From JAQGMJ01 sp036271855 (GTDB lineage: Bacteria; Pseudomonadota; Gammaproteobacteria; Burkholderiales; JAEUOS01), in assembly GCA_036271855.1 (NCBI GenBank), contig DATAZV010000475.1, forward strand, positions 1 through 22,330: DNA of 22,330 bases. The letters are read 5' to 3'. Positions 1 through 12,452 of the stretch are shown here, in pieces (positions within the stretch are counted from its first letter, which is position 1; the number at the start of each line of letters is the position of its first letter). The notes under the pieces are model-generated. The model saw nothing but the letters and a program-made list of their open reading frames with translations, searched no databases and was not told the DNA's origin. A program made the position numbers and the translations under genes.

Positions 1-176
1 ATCATCACGATGGGTGGCTCCTCCCCCAGCATGTTGAACATGGAAAAGGGCGCGGCGTTGACCACGCCATTGGGCGAAAGCGTGGTGACCAGGGCGATTG
101 GCCGCGGCACGATCAGGCTCGCCATCAGCTTGTAGCGCTGGTATTCGGTCAGGGTGCTGAAATCGAGATCCATCAT
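1..176 (-). CDS. Flavin reductase-like (FMN-binding split barrel) protein, N-terminal part
   Basis: The leftward reading frame is open from ATG 176 to the window edge and gives about 58 residues. The protein opens MMDLDFSTLTEYQRYKLMA and contains IVPRPIALVTTLSPNGVVNAAPFSMFN, split here as IVPRPIALVTT and NGVVNAAPFSMFN. This RPIALVTT...G..N.APFS pattern is the characteristic N-terminus of flavin reductase-like domain proteins (DIM6/NTAB type), which bind FMN and reduce flavin or act as small flavoproteins. A second ATG at 173 is equally possible. No clear Shine-Dalgarno sequence precedes either ATG. The gene is divergent from the Liv-type transporter and may share its control region. The C-terminal part lies outside the window, so the exact substrate cannot be judged. 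Confidence 0.8.
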   Translation of the reverse strand, partial: MMDLDFSTLTEYQRYKLMASLIVPRPIALVTTLSPNGVVNAAPFSMFNMLGEEPPIVM

Positions 177-205
177 GGTGTTTGTGTATTCTAAAGCCTG
201 ATTGC

Positions 206-237
206 GCCAAACCGGTGCATACTTTTCGCGGTTTGGC
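206..237. promoter_or_regulatory. Inverted repeat, likely regulator binding site
   Basis: Arms GCCAAACCG (206-214) and CGGTTTGGC (229-237) are perfect complements of 9 bp separated by 14 bases. The element lies 30-61 bp upstream of the flavin reductase-like start and about 270 bp upstream of the start predicted for the sigma-54 promoter. It could be an operator for the leftward gene, or an upstream activator site for a sigma-54 enhancer-binding protein. A TAGAAT box (193-188, minus strand) sits next to it. The regulator is not in the window. Confidence 0.45.
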
Positions 238-465
238 TGGATTGCCGCACCGATGAAGTGCGACTCCTCGTTGTAGGGTTTCCGTCGCCGGTCACCGGAC
301 TTCATTCAAGCCGGTTGCGGCGAGGAAAAACGATTTCAATTTCCCGATGTAGTATCCCAGTCAGTGTTCCAAGGGCATGAATTGGCGCGTGTTTTTGAGC
401 AACTCCGGACACGCACTTAACATGCCCACGCCAGCCCCACGGGAGCGCAAGAGCAGGCATTCGTT

Positions 466-481
466 TGGCATATGGCTTGCA
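466..481 (+). promoter_or_regulatory. Sigma-54 (-24/-12) promoter candidate for the Liv-type operon
   Basis: The sequence TGGCATATGGCTTGCA matches the RpoN consensus TGGCAC-R-N4-TTGCW with one mismatch and has the required GG-N10-GC spacing (GG 467-468, GC 479-480). Transcription would start near 492, giving a leader of about 170 bases before the binding-protein gene at 666. RpoN promoters need an enhancer-binding protein acting from upstream sites; the 206-237 repeat and the 288-298 palindrome are possible sites. This is a single-site match made by eye, so chance occurrence cannot be excluded. Confidence 0.55.
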
Positions 482-665
482 ATGTGTTGACGCCAACGCC
501 GCCACAAGCGGCGCGCATCGAACAGAGTTTAATTGTTACTACCTTGCGTTGCCGCAAACCGGATTTTCTGATTTGCAAACAGATTTTTCAGCCCCTGATG
601 TTTTAATCCAAAGGCCGAGCCCGATACGGCCGAACCCGGACAACCCTTAAGCAGGAGTGAACACC

Positions 666-1853
666 ATGTCGAAAAAAATCTCCCCCCGCCGCAGTTTCAT
701 GATGCTGACCGCCGCTGCCGCGGTCAGCGCCTGTTTTTCCCTGCCCGCCCGCGCTGAAGACACCATCAAGATCGGCCTGGTGACGGCGCTTTCGGGCGAG
801 TCGGCGCGCGCCGGCGAAGCCCTGACCCGCGGGCTGACCGTTGCCATCGACGAGCTCAATGCCAAGGGCGGTGCGTTGGGCCGCAAGTTCGAGCTGGTGC
901 GGCGCGACGACGAAGCGCAGCCGGCCAAGGGTGTGACCGCCGCGCGCGAGCTGATTTTCAAGGAAAAGGTGGCGGTGCTGTTCGGCGGGCTGGACACGCC
1001 CGTGGCGATGGCCATCGTGCCGATCGCCAACCAGGAAAAAATGGTGTTCATCGACCCTTGGGCGGCGGGTACGGCAATCACCAAGAACGGCGCCAACCCC
1101 AACTACGTGTTCCGCGTTTCGGCGGTGGATGAGATCGTCGACAAGGCGATGCTGCAGTACGCGCAAAAGACCTTCTCGGCGAAAAAACCGGGGATGATCC
1201 TGATCAACAATCCCTGGGGCCAAAGCAATGAAAAGGGCCTGACGGCGGCCTTGGCGGCCAAGGGCGTGACGCCTGCCGGGGTGGAGAAGTTCGAGGGCAG
1301 CGACGTCGATGTGGTGCCGCAACTGACGCGCCTGAAGGCGGCGGGGGCGGACTCGCTGTTCCTGGTCGGCAACGTCGGCCCCTCGGCGCAGGTGGTGAAG
1401 TCGCTGGACCGGATGGGCTGGAAGGTGCCGGTGGTTTCGCACTGGGGCCCGGCGGGTGGGCGCTTTACCGAACTGGCCGGCCCTTCGGCCAAGGAAGTGC
1501 ATTTCGTCCAGACCTACAGCTTTTTCGGCAAGCAGTCGCCGGTGGGTGACAAGGTACTGGGGGCGCTGATGAAAAAGTATCCGGACATCAAGGGCGCGGG
1601 AGATGTGACCCCGGCAGTGGGCGTGGCGAATGCCTATGACGCGATGATGCTGGTGGCAATGGCGATCCAGAAGGCCGGCAACACCAATAGCGACGCCATC
1701 CGCGAGGGCTTTTACAAGATCGACAGCTACGACGGCCTGATCAAGAAGTACAACAAGCCGTTCTCGCCGGAAAATCATGATGCGATCAACGAGAACGACT
1801 ATGTGTGGACCCAGTTCATCGACAACCGTATCCTGCCGGTGGCGATGAAATAG
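666..1853 (+). CDS. Branched-chain amino acid-type ABC transporter substrate-binding protein
   Basis: This is a 395-residue periplasmic binding protein of the Peripla_BP_6 (LivK/HAAT) family, which delivers a ligand to the Liv-type permease encoded just downstream. ATG 666 is chosen because AGGAG (653-657) lies 8 bases upstream; GTG 657 is in frame but overlaps that site. The N-terminus has RR at residues 8-9 in PRRSFMML, a hydrophobic stretch, and both a lipobox-like VSAC (20-23) and a signal peptidase I site ARA|E (28-31), so lipoprotein, Sec or Tat export are all possible. The mature part starts DTIKIGLVTALSGE, typical of the family, with the usual GG...D/PVA motif region. The family carries leucine-type amino acids, amides, urea and aromatic acids, and the sequence alone does not tell which. 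Confidence 0.88.
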   Translation: MSKKISPRRSFMMLTAAAAVSACFSLPARAEDTIKIGLVTALSGESARAGEALTRGLTVAIDELNAKGGALGRKFELVRRDDEAQPAKGVTAARELIFKEKVAVLFGGLDTPVAMAIVPIANQEKMVFIDPWAAGTAITKNGANPNYVFRVSAVDEIVDKAMLQYAQKTFSAKKPGMILINNPWGQSNEKGLTAALAAKGVTPAGVEKFEGSDVDVVPQLTRLKAAGADSLFLVGNVGPSAQVVKSLDRMGWKVPVVSHWGPAGGRFTELAGPSAKEVHFVQTYSFFGKQSPVGDKVLGALMKKYPDIKGAGDVTPAVGVANAYDAMMLVAMAIQKAGNTNSDAIREGFYKIDSYDGLIKKYNKPFSPENHDAINENDYVWTQFIDNRILPVAMK

Positions 1854-1875
1854 GAAGGACTGTTCAGCGCAGGCG

Positions 1876-1903
1876 AAGGCCGCTTCGGCGGCCTTTGTTT
1901 TTT
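1876..1903 (+). terminator. Rho-independent terminator or attenuator between binding protein and permease genes
   Basis: Arms AAGGCCGC (1876-1883) and GCGGCCTT (1888-1895) form a perfect 8-bp stem closed by the very stable TTCG tetraloop. The tail TGTTTTTTG follows. It lies 22 bases after the binding-protein stop and 53 bases before the LivH start. If partial, it would raise binding-protein mRNA relative to the membrane components, as is common in binding-protein-dependent importers. Confidence 0.75.
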
Positions 1904-1956
1904 GTTCTTCCCATGGACGCACGCGGCACCATAACGACTAAAACCAAAGACAAGGC

Positions 1957-2825
1957 ATGCTGATCACCTCCGCACTCATTTCCGGCCTGGGCCTGGGCAG
2001 CATGTACGGCCTGCTGGCGCTGGGCTTTTACATCACCTACGCAGTCTCCAGCACGGTCAATTTCTCGCAGGGCTCCTCGATGATGCTGGGGGCGGTGCTG
2101 GCCTTCGCCTTCAACGTCACCTGGGGCTGGCCCCTGCCGCTGGCGGTGCTGGCGGCGCTGGTGATCTGCGCGGTGTACGGCATCGTCGTCGAGCTGATTG
2201 CGATCCGCCCCTTCGTGCGCCGCAAATCGGAGGCCTGGCTGATGTCCACCGTGGCGCTGGGCCTGGTGGTGGACAACCTGGTGCTGTTCACCTTCGGCAA
2301 GGAGCCGCGCGGCTTTTCGCTGCCGTTTGCCAATGCCTCGATGCAAATCGGCGGGGTCGGCGTCTCGCCGCTGCAAATCGCCATTCCGGTGGTGGGCCTG
2401 CTGCTGGCGGCGCTGCTGCATTTCTTTTCGCAAAAGACGCGCCTCGGCAAGGCGATGCTGGCGGTGGTGCAAAACCGCGACGCCGCCAGCCTGATGGGTA
2501 TCAACGTGAGCCTGGCGGTGTTGCTGGCCTATGCCGCCTCTACCGTGTTCGCCGGGGCCGCCGGCATCATGATCGCGCCGCTGTTCAACGTGCAGGCGAG
2601 CATGGGCACGGTGTTCGGGCTGAAGGCCTTCGCGGTGGCGATACTCGGCGGCATCAACAATGCGTGGGGGGTGATGGTCGCGGGATTGTTGTTCGGCGTG
2701 ACGGAGGCGCTGATCACTTCGCTGCTGGGGTCGGCGTATACGCAGATCCTCACCTTCGGGCTGGTGATCGTGGCGCTGGCCTTCATGCCGAATGGCCTGT
2801 TCGGGCGCGCGGGGGTAAAAAAGGT

Positions 2826-2829
<4 letters not shown>
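1957..2829 (+). CDS. livH: LivH-type ABC transporter permease
   Basis: This is a 290-residue, strongly hydrophobic inner-membrane protein of the BPD_transp_2 family, the usual length for LivH. It begins LITSALISGLGLGSMYGLLALGF and has the family motif NFSQGSSMMLGA (near residues 35-46), the counterpart of NFAQGE-MMLGA in LivH. Later segments AILGGINNAWG and the final FMPNGLFGR are also family hallmarks. It should form half of the membrane channel, with the LivM part of the next gene as the other half. The stop codon TGA overlaps the next ATG (ATGA at 2826-2829), which implies translational coupling. The gene follows the hairpin at 1876-1903, so it may be read through from the binding-protein gene or have its own weak promoter. 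Confidence 0.9.
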
Positions 2830-5324
<2,495 letters not shown>

Positions 5325-5367
5325 GGCCGGAGCAGAGCCGCGCGGCCTAGTGGACGCGCAGCGGCGC

Positions 5368-8300
5368 TTAGCGGGCGCGCAAGTACAGCCGCCCGAACTC
5401 CTCTTCAGGCACCGGCCGGCCGAACAGGTAGCCCTGGCATTCGCCGCAGTTCATGCCCTTGAGCGCATCGGCCTGGGCCTGGGTTTCCACGCCTTCGGCC
5501 ACCACCTTGATGCCGAACTGCGCCGCCATCGCGGTGATCGCCGCGATGATGGTGCCGTCTTCGACGCTGCCGGGCAGCTCGCGCACGAAGGACTGGTCGA
5601 TTTTCAGCACGTCGATGTCCATCTGCCGCAGGTAGGAGAGCGAGGAATAGCCGGTGCCGAAGTCGTCCAGGGCGATGCGCACGCCCAGTTCTTTCAGGCG
5701 GCGCGCGATTTCCATGTGGGCGGCGCTGTTGCTCATCATGCCGGTCTCGGTGATCTCGATTTCCAGCAGCGCCGGCGGCAGGTATTCGTGGGCCAGCACC
5801 GAAGCGACGGCGTCGGGCAGGCCGGCGTCGAACTGCTGCACCGAAAGGTTGACCGCCACCGGCACCGGCGCCAGGCCGGCGTCCAGCCATAGCCGCATCT
5901 GGGCGCAGGCGCGGCGCAGCACCCAGGCGCCGATCGGCACGATCAGCTGGCTTTCCTCGGCCACGCCGATGAATTGCGCCGGCAGGATCAGGCCGCGGCG
6001 CGGATGCCGCCAGCGCAGCAGCGCCTCGCAACCGGTGACCGCGCCGCTGGCCAGGTTGATTTTCGGCTGGTAGTGCAACTCGAATTCCTCGCGCTCAAGG
6101 GCGGCGCGCAATTCGTTCTCCAGCTCCAGGCGCTCGGTCAGGCGGGTGTTCATGTCGGCCGAATAAAAGCGGTAGCCGTGGCGCCCGCCGCCCTTGACGC
6201 TGTACATCGCCAGATCGGCGTTGCGCATCAGCTCGGCGGCGGTGCGGGCGTCGTCCGGAAAGATGCTGATGCCCAGGCTGCACGAGACGGTGAGCGCGCG
6301 CCCTTCGATGCGCACCGGCAGGCCGACGACGTCGACCAGCTTGCGCGCCACCGACTCGGCGGCACCGGCTTCGTCCAGGCCGTCGATCAGCACCAGGAAT
6401 TCGTCGCCGCCCTGGCGCGCCAGGGTGTCGGCGGCGCGGATCGCCCCGCGCAGGCGCTCGGCGACTTCCACCAGCAGGCGGTCGCCGATGTGGTGCCCGA
6501 GCGAATCGTTGATGTCCTTGAAGCGGTCGAGGTCGATGAACAGCAGGGCGATGCGGGCCTGCTCGCGCTCGGCCTTGGCCATCGCCTGGCGCAGGCGGTC
6601 GGAAAACAGCAGGCGGTTGGGCAGGCCGGTGAGGTGATCGCGCGTGGCCAGGTACTCGATGTGGCGTTCGGCGCGCACCCGTTCGGTGATGTCTTCCAGA
6701 CAGGCGACGATGTGCGGCTCGCCGTCGAACTCGATCGGCTCCAGCGAGATCAGTATCTCGATGATCTCGCCCGACTTGCGGCGCATGCGTGCCGGCGTCT
6801 GGCGCAGCGAGCCCTGCTCGCGGATCATCTTCTGCAGGCGCGCGCGCTCGGCATCGTCCGCCCACATCTCGAGCTCTTCGATGGTGCGGCCGATGGCTTC
6901 CTCGCGGCTGTAGCCGAACATTTTCAGCCAGGCGTCGTTCACGTCCACCCGGATGCCGCTGCGGCGCCGCGAGATGGCGATCGCGCTCGGGCTGGCGCGG
7001 AACACCATGGCAAAGCGTTCCTCCGACAGCGTGCGCAGGTGTTCGGCGCGCCTTTTTTCGGTGAAGTCCACCACCACGCTGATGACGCAGGCCACGCCGT
7101 CGAGCTCGAGGGTGTCGGCCGACATCATGATCTCCAGCACCTCGCCGGAGCTGCGGCGCATGCGCATTTCGGCGTTGCGCAGGGAACCGGTGTCCTGCAG
7201 GATGCGCAGGATCGGCTGGCGGCCGCCTTCATCGGCCCACATGTTCAATTCCTGCGCGGTATGGCCCACCGCCTGGGCCGGCGTGAAGCCGAACAGGCGG
7301 CACCAGGCGTCGTTGACCTCCAGGTAGCGGCCGTCGGCCAGGGTGCTGATGGCGATCGGGTCAATACTGGCGCGGAACACCTTGGAAAAGCGCTCTTCCG
7401 ACTGCTGTTTTTGCCGCGCCAGGCGCTTGAACTCGCTGACGTCCACCGCGGTGCCGTGGATCACCCGCTCGCCGTCGAGTTCGAGCACGGTGGCGGAGAA
7501 GATCAGGTCGATGATGCCGCCGTCCTTGCGCCGTGCCTGGGTCTCTATGCTGGCTATCGATTGCCCGGCGGCGAACTGCGCGCGCAGGCGCTCGCGGGTG
7601 CGCGGGTCGACCCAGATGTTGAGTTCGGTCGAGCTGCGGCCGATCACCTCCTCGCGCCGGTAGCCCAGCCGGGTGAGGCCGGCGCGGTTCATGTCGAGGT
7701 AGGTGCCGTCGGACAGGCGGGTGATGGTGATGCTTTGCGGGCTGGCCTCGATCATGCGCGAGAAGCGCTCTTCGGAGCTTTTCAGCAGGCGCTCGGCGCG
7801 CTTGCGGTCGGTGATGTCCACCGACACCGCCAGCAGCACTTCCTCGCCGTCGAGCTCGCTGCGCGTCATGGTACACAGCGCCTCGATCACCCGGCCCGAT
7901 TTGTGGCGAAACCGCGTTTCGATCGCACGCGCCTCGCCGGGCGCCAGGCTGGCGGTGATCTGCTCGCGGTCGTGCAGGTCGGCCCAGAGGCCGATTTCGT
8001 CGACCGTCCTGCCGACGATTTCGGCGCGGCTGTAGCCGTAGACCCGCTCGCAGGCCGGATTGACCTCGAGAAACACGCCGCTGCGCAGGCTGGCGATGGT
8101 GACGCATTGTGGAAGGGAATCGAAAATCTTGCCGAAGCGCTCTTCCGAAACCCGCAGCGCTTTTTGCGCGCGGGTCAGTTCGGTGACGTCGTTGAAGGCG
8201 GCGAACAGGCAGCGCCGGCCTTCGAAATCGACCAGGTCGCAGGTGAACTGGACATCGGCCACCTCGCCCGACTTCTTGCGGCATTGCGCGGCCGTGTTGC

Positions 8301-8601
8301 GCAGCACCTCGCCACGCTCAAGCCGGCTGCGCATGCGCACGCCTTCGTCCTGCGAAATCCAGATCGACAGTTCTTCGCGCGACTTGCCGAGTGCCTCTTC
8401 ACGGGTGTAGCCGAAAAAATCCAGCCAGGCCTGGTTCACCTCGATGTAGCGCCCGGTTTGCAATTCAGACAGTGAGATCGGCTGCGGGCTCAGATACAGG
8501 AGCGCGGGAAAGCGCGCCCCCGGCAGCAGCACCGGCAGGTCGTCGGTGCGCGAATCAGCCATGGCGCGGCCCGCGCGCGCCGCGGCGCGCAACCTGTCCA
8601 C
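5368..8601 (-). CDS. Multi-PAS GGDEF-EAL c-di-GMP turnover protein
   Basis: This 1077-residue soluble protein should make and/or break down cyclic di-GMP in response to signals sensed by PAS domains. Five PAS units of about 123-125 residues follow one another (about 30-150, 152-272, 275-397, 400-522, 525-647), the last four each opening with SEERF or a close variant. Then come GGDEF (about 650-815) and EAL (about 825-1070). The cyclase motif GGDEF is intact at 731-735, with an inhibitory RxxD five residues before it (RAAD-TLARQ-GGDEF). The EAL motif is intact (EALLRW at 859), as are DDFGTGYSSL, KIDQSFV and AEGVET. No membrane segment is visible. The start is uncertain: GTG 8601 has no well-spaced ribosome site, while ATG 8562 overlaps the stop of a leader ORF and may be the real, coupled start. 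Confidence 0.88.
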   Translation of the reverse strand: MDRLRAAARAGRAMADSRTDDLPVLLPGARFPALLYLSPQPISLSELQTGRYIEVNQAWLDFFGYTREEALGKSREELSIWISQDEGVRMRSRLERGEVLRNTAAQCRKKSGEVADVQFTCDLVDFEGRRCLFAAFNDVTELTRAQKALRVSEERFGKIFDSLPQCVTIASLRSGVFLEVNPACERVYGYSRAEIVGRTVDEIGLWADLHDREQITASLAPGEARAIETRFRHKSGRVIEALCTMTRSELDGEEVLLAVSVDITDRKRAERLLKSSEERFSRMIEASPQSITITRLSDGTYLDMNRAGLTRLGYRREEVIGRSSTELNIWVDPRTRERLRAQFAAGQSIASIETQARRKDGGIIDLIFSATVLELDGERVIHGTAVDVSEFKRLARQKQQSEERFSKVFRASIDPIAISTLADGRYLEVNDAWCRLFGFTPAQAVGHTAQELNMWADEGGRQPILRILQDTGSLRNAEMRMRRSSGEVLEIMMSADTLELDGVACVISVVVDFTEKRRAEHLRTLSEERFAMVFRASPSAIAISRRRSGIRVDVNDAWLKMFGYSREEAIGRTIEELEMWADDAERARLQKMIREQGSLRQTPARMRRKSGEIIEILISLEPIEFDGEPHIVACLEDITERVRAERHIEYLATRDHLTGLPNRLLFSDRLRQAMAKAEREQARIALLFIDLDRFKDINDSLGHHIGDRLLVEVAERLRGAIRAADTLARQGGDEFLVLIDGLDEAGAAESVARKLVDVVGLPVRIEGRALTVSCSLGISIFPDDARTAAELMRNADLAMYSVKGGGRHGYRFYSADMNTRLTERLELENELRAALEREEFELHYQPKINLASGAVTGCEALLRWRHPRRGLILPAQFIGVAEESQLIVPIGAWVLRRACAQMRLWLDAGLAPVPVAVNLSVQQFDAGLPDAVASVLAHEYLPPALLEIEITETGMMSNSAAHMEIARRLKELGVRIALDDFGTGYSSLSYLRQMDIDVLKIDQSFVRELPGSVEDGTIIAAITAMAAQFGIKVVAEGVETQAQADALKGMNCGECQGYLFGRPVPEEEFGRLYLRAR

Positions 8602-8623
8602 CCGCCTTCAGCCGCTCCTTCAT
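8555..8623 (-). CDS. Possible 22-codon leader ORF before the GGDEF-EAL gene
   Basis: ATG 8623 is preceded by AAGGAAGAGCA, a good Shine-Dalgarno arrangement and better than that of either start of the large gene. The frame encodes a basic peptide (begins MKERLKAGGQVARRG) and stops at TGA 8557-8555, which overlaps the in-frame ATG 8562 of the GGDEF-EAL gene (ATGGCTGA). This geometry would couple translation of the large gene to the leader. An alternative is that the peptide has no function and the ribosome site simply serves GTG 8601. Confidence 0.35.
   Translation of the reverse strand: MKERLKAGGQVARRGARGPRHG
8575..8590. repeat. 16-bp all-GC perfect palindrome in the GGDEF-EAL start region
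   Basis: GCGCGCCGCGGCGCGC reads the same on both strands. It lies between GTG 8601 and ATG 8562. In RNA it would give a 6-bp GC stem with a CGCG loop just upstream of ATG 8562 and inside the leader ORF, which could hinder initiation. It could also simply reflect high local GC. Confidence 0.5.
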
Positions 8624-8651
8624 TGCTCTTCCTTCAGCGGCCGGCAGCGCC

Positions 8652-9422
8652 TCAGTCGGCCGCCGCGAAACCCTTGGCGGCGTAAACCGGCGCGGCCTTG
8701 GGCCCCGACAGATAGGCGATCAATTCGCGCGCGCCGTCCGGAGAGCCACTGCCGGGCGTGATGGCAGCGGTGTACACGGTCCATTTTTGCAGCGCCGCCG
8801 GCAAGGGGCCGACCAGCTTGACGCCTTTGACCGGCAGGATTTCACTGATCTGGTGCAAACCCAGTTCGACCTCGCCCTTGCCGACCGGCTCGACGATGTA
8901 ACCACCCTCGCCCAGGCGCGCCTTGGCGTTGACTTGGGCAGTAACACCAAGCTTGTCGAACAGGGTCGCCAGGTATTTGCCGCTGGTACCCTTGGCCGGG
9001 TCGATGTAGACGATGGACTTGGCGTTGAGCAAGGTTTGCTTGAAGGCTTCAGGGGTGGAGATGTCCGGCAGCACGGCCGTCTTATCGTTCACGGCAACGC
9101 CGATGCCGACCTTGGTCAGCGGCCTGGCGCTGCCTTCGACGATCACCTTGCGCTTGAGCAGGTCTTCCGCGACTTCGCTGGAAACGATCAGCACGTCTGC
9201 CCGTTCACCCTTGGAGAGCTTTTCCTGGATCAGGCCCATGGTGCCGAAGCTAACGCTGACCTTGTGGCCGCTGGCTTTTTCGAAACTCTCGATCAGCGGC
9301 TGCACCGCCGACTTCGCCGCGCCGGCCGACAGCACCACCAGATCGGCGGCGCCGGCGCCCGGGGCAAACAGCAGCGCGCACAGCGCCGCTGCAGCGGCCA
9401 GATTCACCCTGCGCATCGCCAT
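8652..9422 (-). CDS. ModA-like periplasmic substrate-binding protein (type II fold), orphan
   Basis: This 256-residue protein has a Sec signal peptide (RR, then a long Ala/Leu stretch, cleavage near GAA|D at 26-27). The mature part resembles the molybdate-binding protein ModA: LVVLSAGAAKSAVQPLIESFEKASGHKV, then FGTMGLIQEKLSKGERADVLIVSS. ATG 9422 is chosen because it overlaps the stop of the upstream gene (TGATG); GTG 9425 and ATG 9416 are alternatives. By-eye alignment to ModA puts Ala and Met-Gly where ModA has the serines that bind the oxyanion, so molybdate is doubtful. No permease or ATPase partner is in the window. Its neighbours are a small secreted protein and a PAS-GGDEF-EAL protein, suggesting sensing rather than transport, which is inference. 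Confidence 0.8.
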   Translation of the reverse strand: MAMRRVNLAAAAALCALLFAPGAGAADLVVLSAGAAKSAVQPLIESFEKASGHKVSVSFGTMGLIQEKLSKGERADVLIVSSEVAEDLLKRKVIVEGSARPLTKVGIGVAVNDKTAVLPDISTPEAFKQTLLNAKSIVYIDPAKGTSGKYLATLFDKLGVTAQVNAKARLGEGGYIVEPVGKGEVELGLHQISEILPVKGVKLVGPLPAALQKWTVYTAAITPGSGSPDGARELIAYLSGPKAAPVYAAKGFAAAD

Positions 9423-9745
9423 CACCGCAGCTTCGGGTTGAGCGAGCCGCGATTGAAGTCGGGATCGCCGGGGTAGATCTTGCGGCCGAGCAAGCCCTGG
9501 GCATTGGACTCGCGCTCGGTCTTCACCTTGACTTCGGCTTCCTTCTGCTTTTCCACCGCGACGCGCTCCGTCTTTTGCACCTCGGCTTTTTTCTGGTCCA
9601 CATATTCCCAGTGGCCATCCGGATACAGGCGGATCTTTTCGCCGTTGGGCGTGGTGGTTTCGATCGGCTCCTTGGCAGCCGGCTGCGCGGAAACCGCGCC
9701 GGCGGCGAGCATCAAGGCCAGGAAGGCGACGCTTGCGATTTTCAT
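9422..9745 (-). CDS. Small secreted protein of unknown function
   Basis: This 107-residue protein starts with a clear signal peptide (MKIASVAFLALMLAAGAVSAQ, cleavage after AVSA). It has a short segment GEKIRLYPDGHWEYVD (about residues 35-50) of the kind seen in many small periplasmic proteins, where it looks like a beta-hairpin. A highly charged Lys/Glu/Val stretch follows (about 51-80), probably helical, then GRKIYPGDPDFNRGSLNPK. The start ATG 9745 has a strong site, GAGGAG, 6 bases upstream. It lies 42 bases after alaS and overlaps the next gene (TGATG), so it is probably in the same operon as the ModA-like protein. I do not recognise a function. Confidence 0.75.
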   Translation of the reverse strand: MKIASVAFLALMLAAGAVSAQPAAKEPIETTTPNGEKIRLYPDGHWEYVDQKKAEVQKTERVAVEKQKEAEVKVKTERESNAQGLLGRKIYPGDPDFNRGSLNPKLR

Positions 9746-9787
9746 GTGCTGCTCCTCGTTATGCCGGCGCCTGCCGGCTTTGCATTT

Positions 9788-12400
<2,613 letters not shown>

Positions 12401-12452
12401 CGGAGTCGGGGCAATTAAATATCGGTGTTCGTATTTGCGTTCGGATTTGCGT

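Larger units (their letters stand above)
177..665. other. 489-bp divergent intergenic region
   Basis: This is the only gap over 300 bases in the window. It separates the leftward flavin reductase-like gene from the rightward Liv-type transporter. It holds a 9-bp inverted repeat (206-237), an 11-bp palindrome CCGGTCACCGG (288-298), a sigma-54 promoter match (466-481) and a short hairpin with arms CGCCGC/GCGGCG (497-513) in the predicted 5' leader. Short open frames in it (for example 302-505 leftward and 465-650 rightward) have no ribosome-binding site or recognisable protein character, and I treat them as chance. Confidence 0.6.

Noticed and set aside
302..505. Small leftward ORF in the 177-665 gap
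   Set aside because: No ribosome site, no recognisable motif, and it covers the sigma-54 promoter candidate.
603..1922. Long leftward frame of 439 residues opposite the binding-protein gene
   Set aside because: It is an antisense shadow of the 666-1853 gene: His/Arg-rich composition, no family character and no ribosome site.
5974..8475. Rightward open frame of 833 residues opposite the GGDEF-EAL gene
   Set aside because: High-GC antisense shadow. The opposite strand encodes clear PAS, GGDEF and EAL motifs, whereas this frame has only low-complexity Ala/Gly/His/Asp-rich sequence.
8652..9422. Calling the ModA-like gene modA
   Set aside because: The oxyanion-binding serines seem absent and there is no modB or modC nearby, so the specific symbol is not supported.
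9763..9778. Hairpin GCCGGC-GCCT-GCCGGC after alaS as a terminator
   Set aside because: A T-rich stretch follows it only on the plus strand, but the genes here run leftward. On the minus strand no T-tract follows, so read-through from alaS is more likely.
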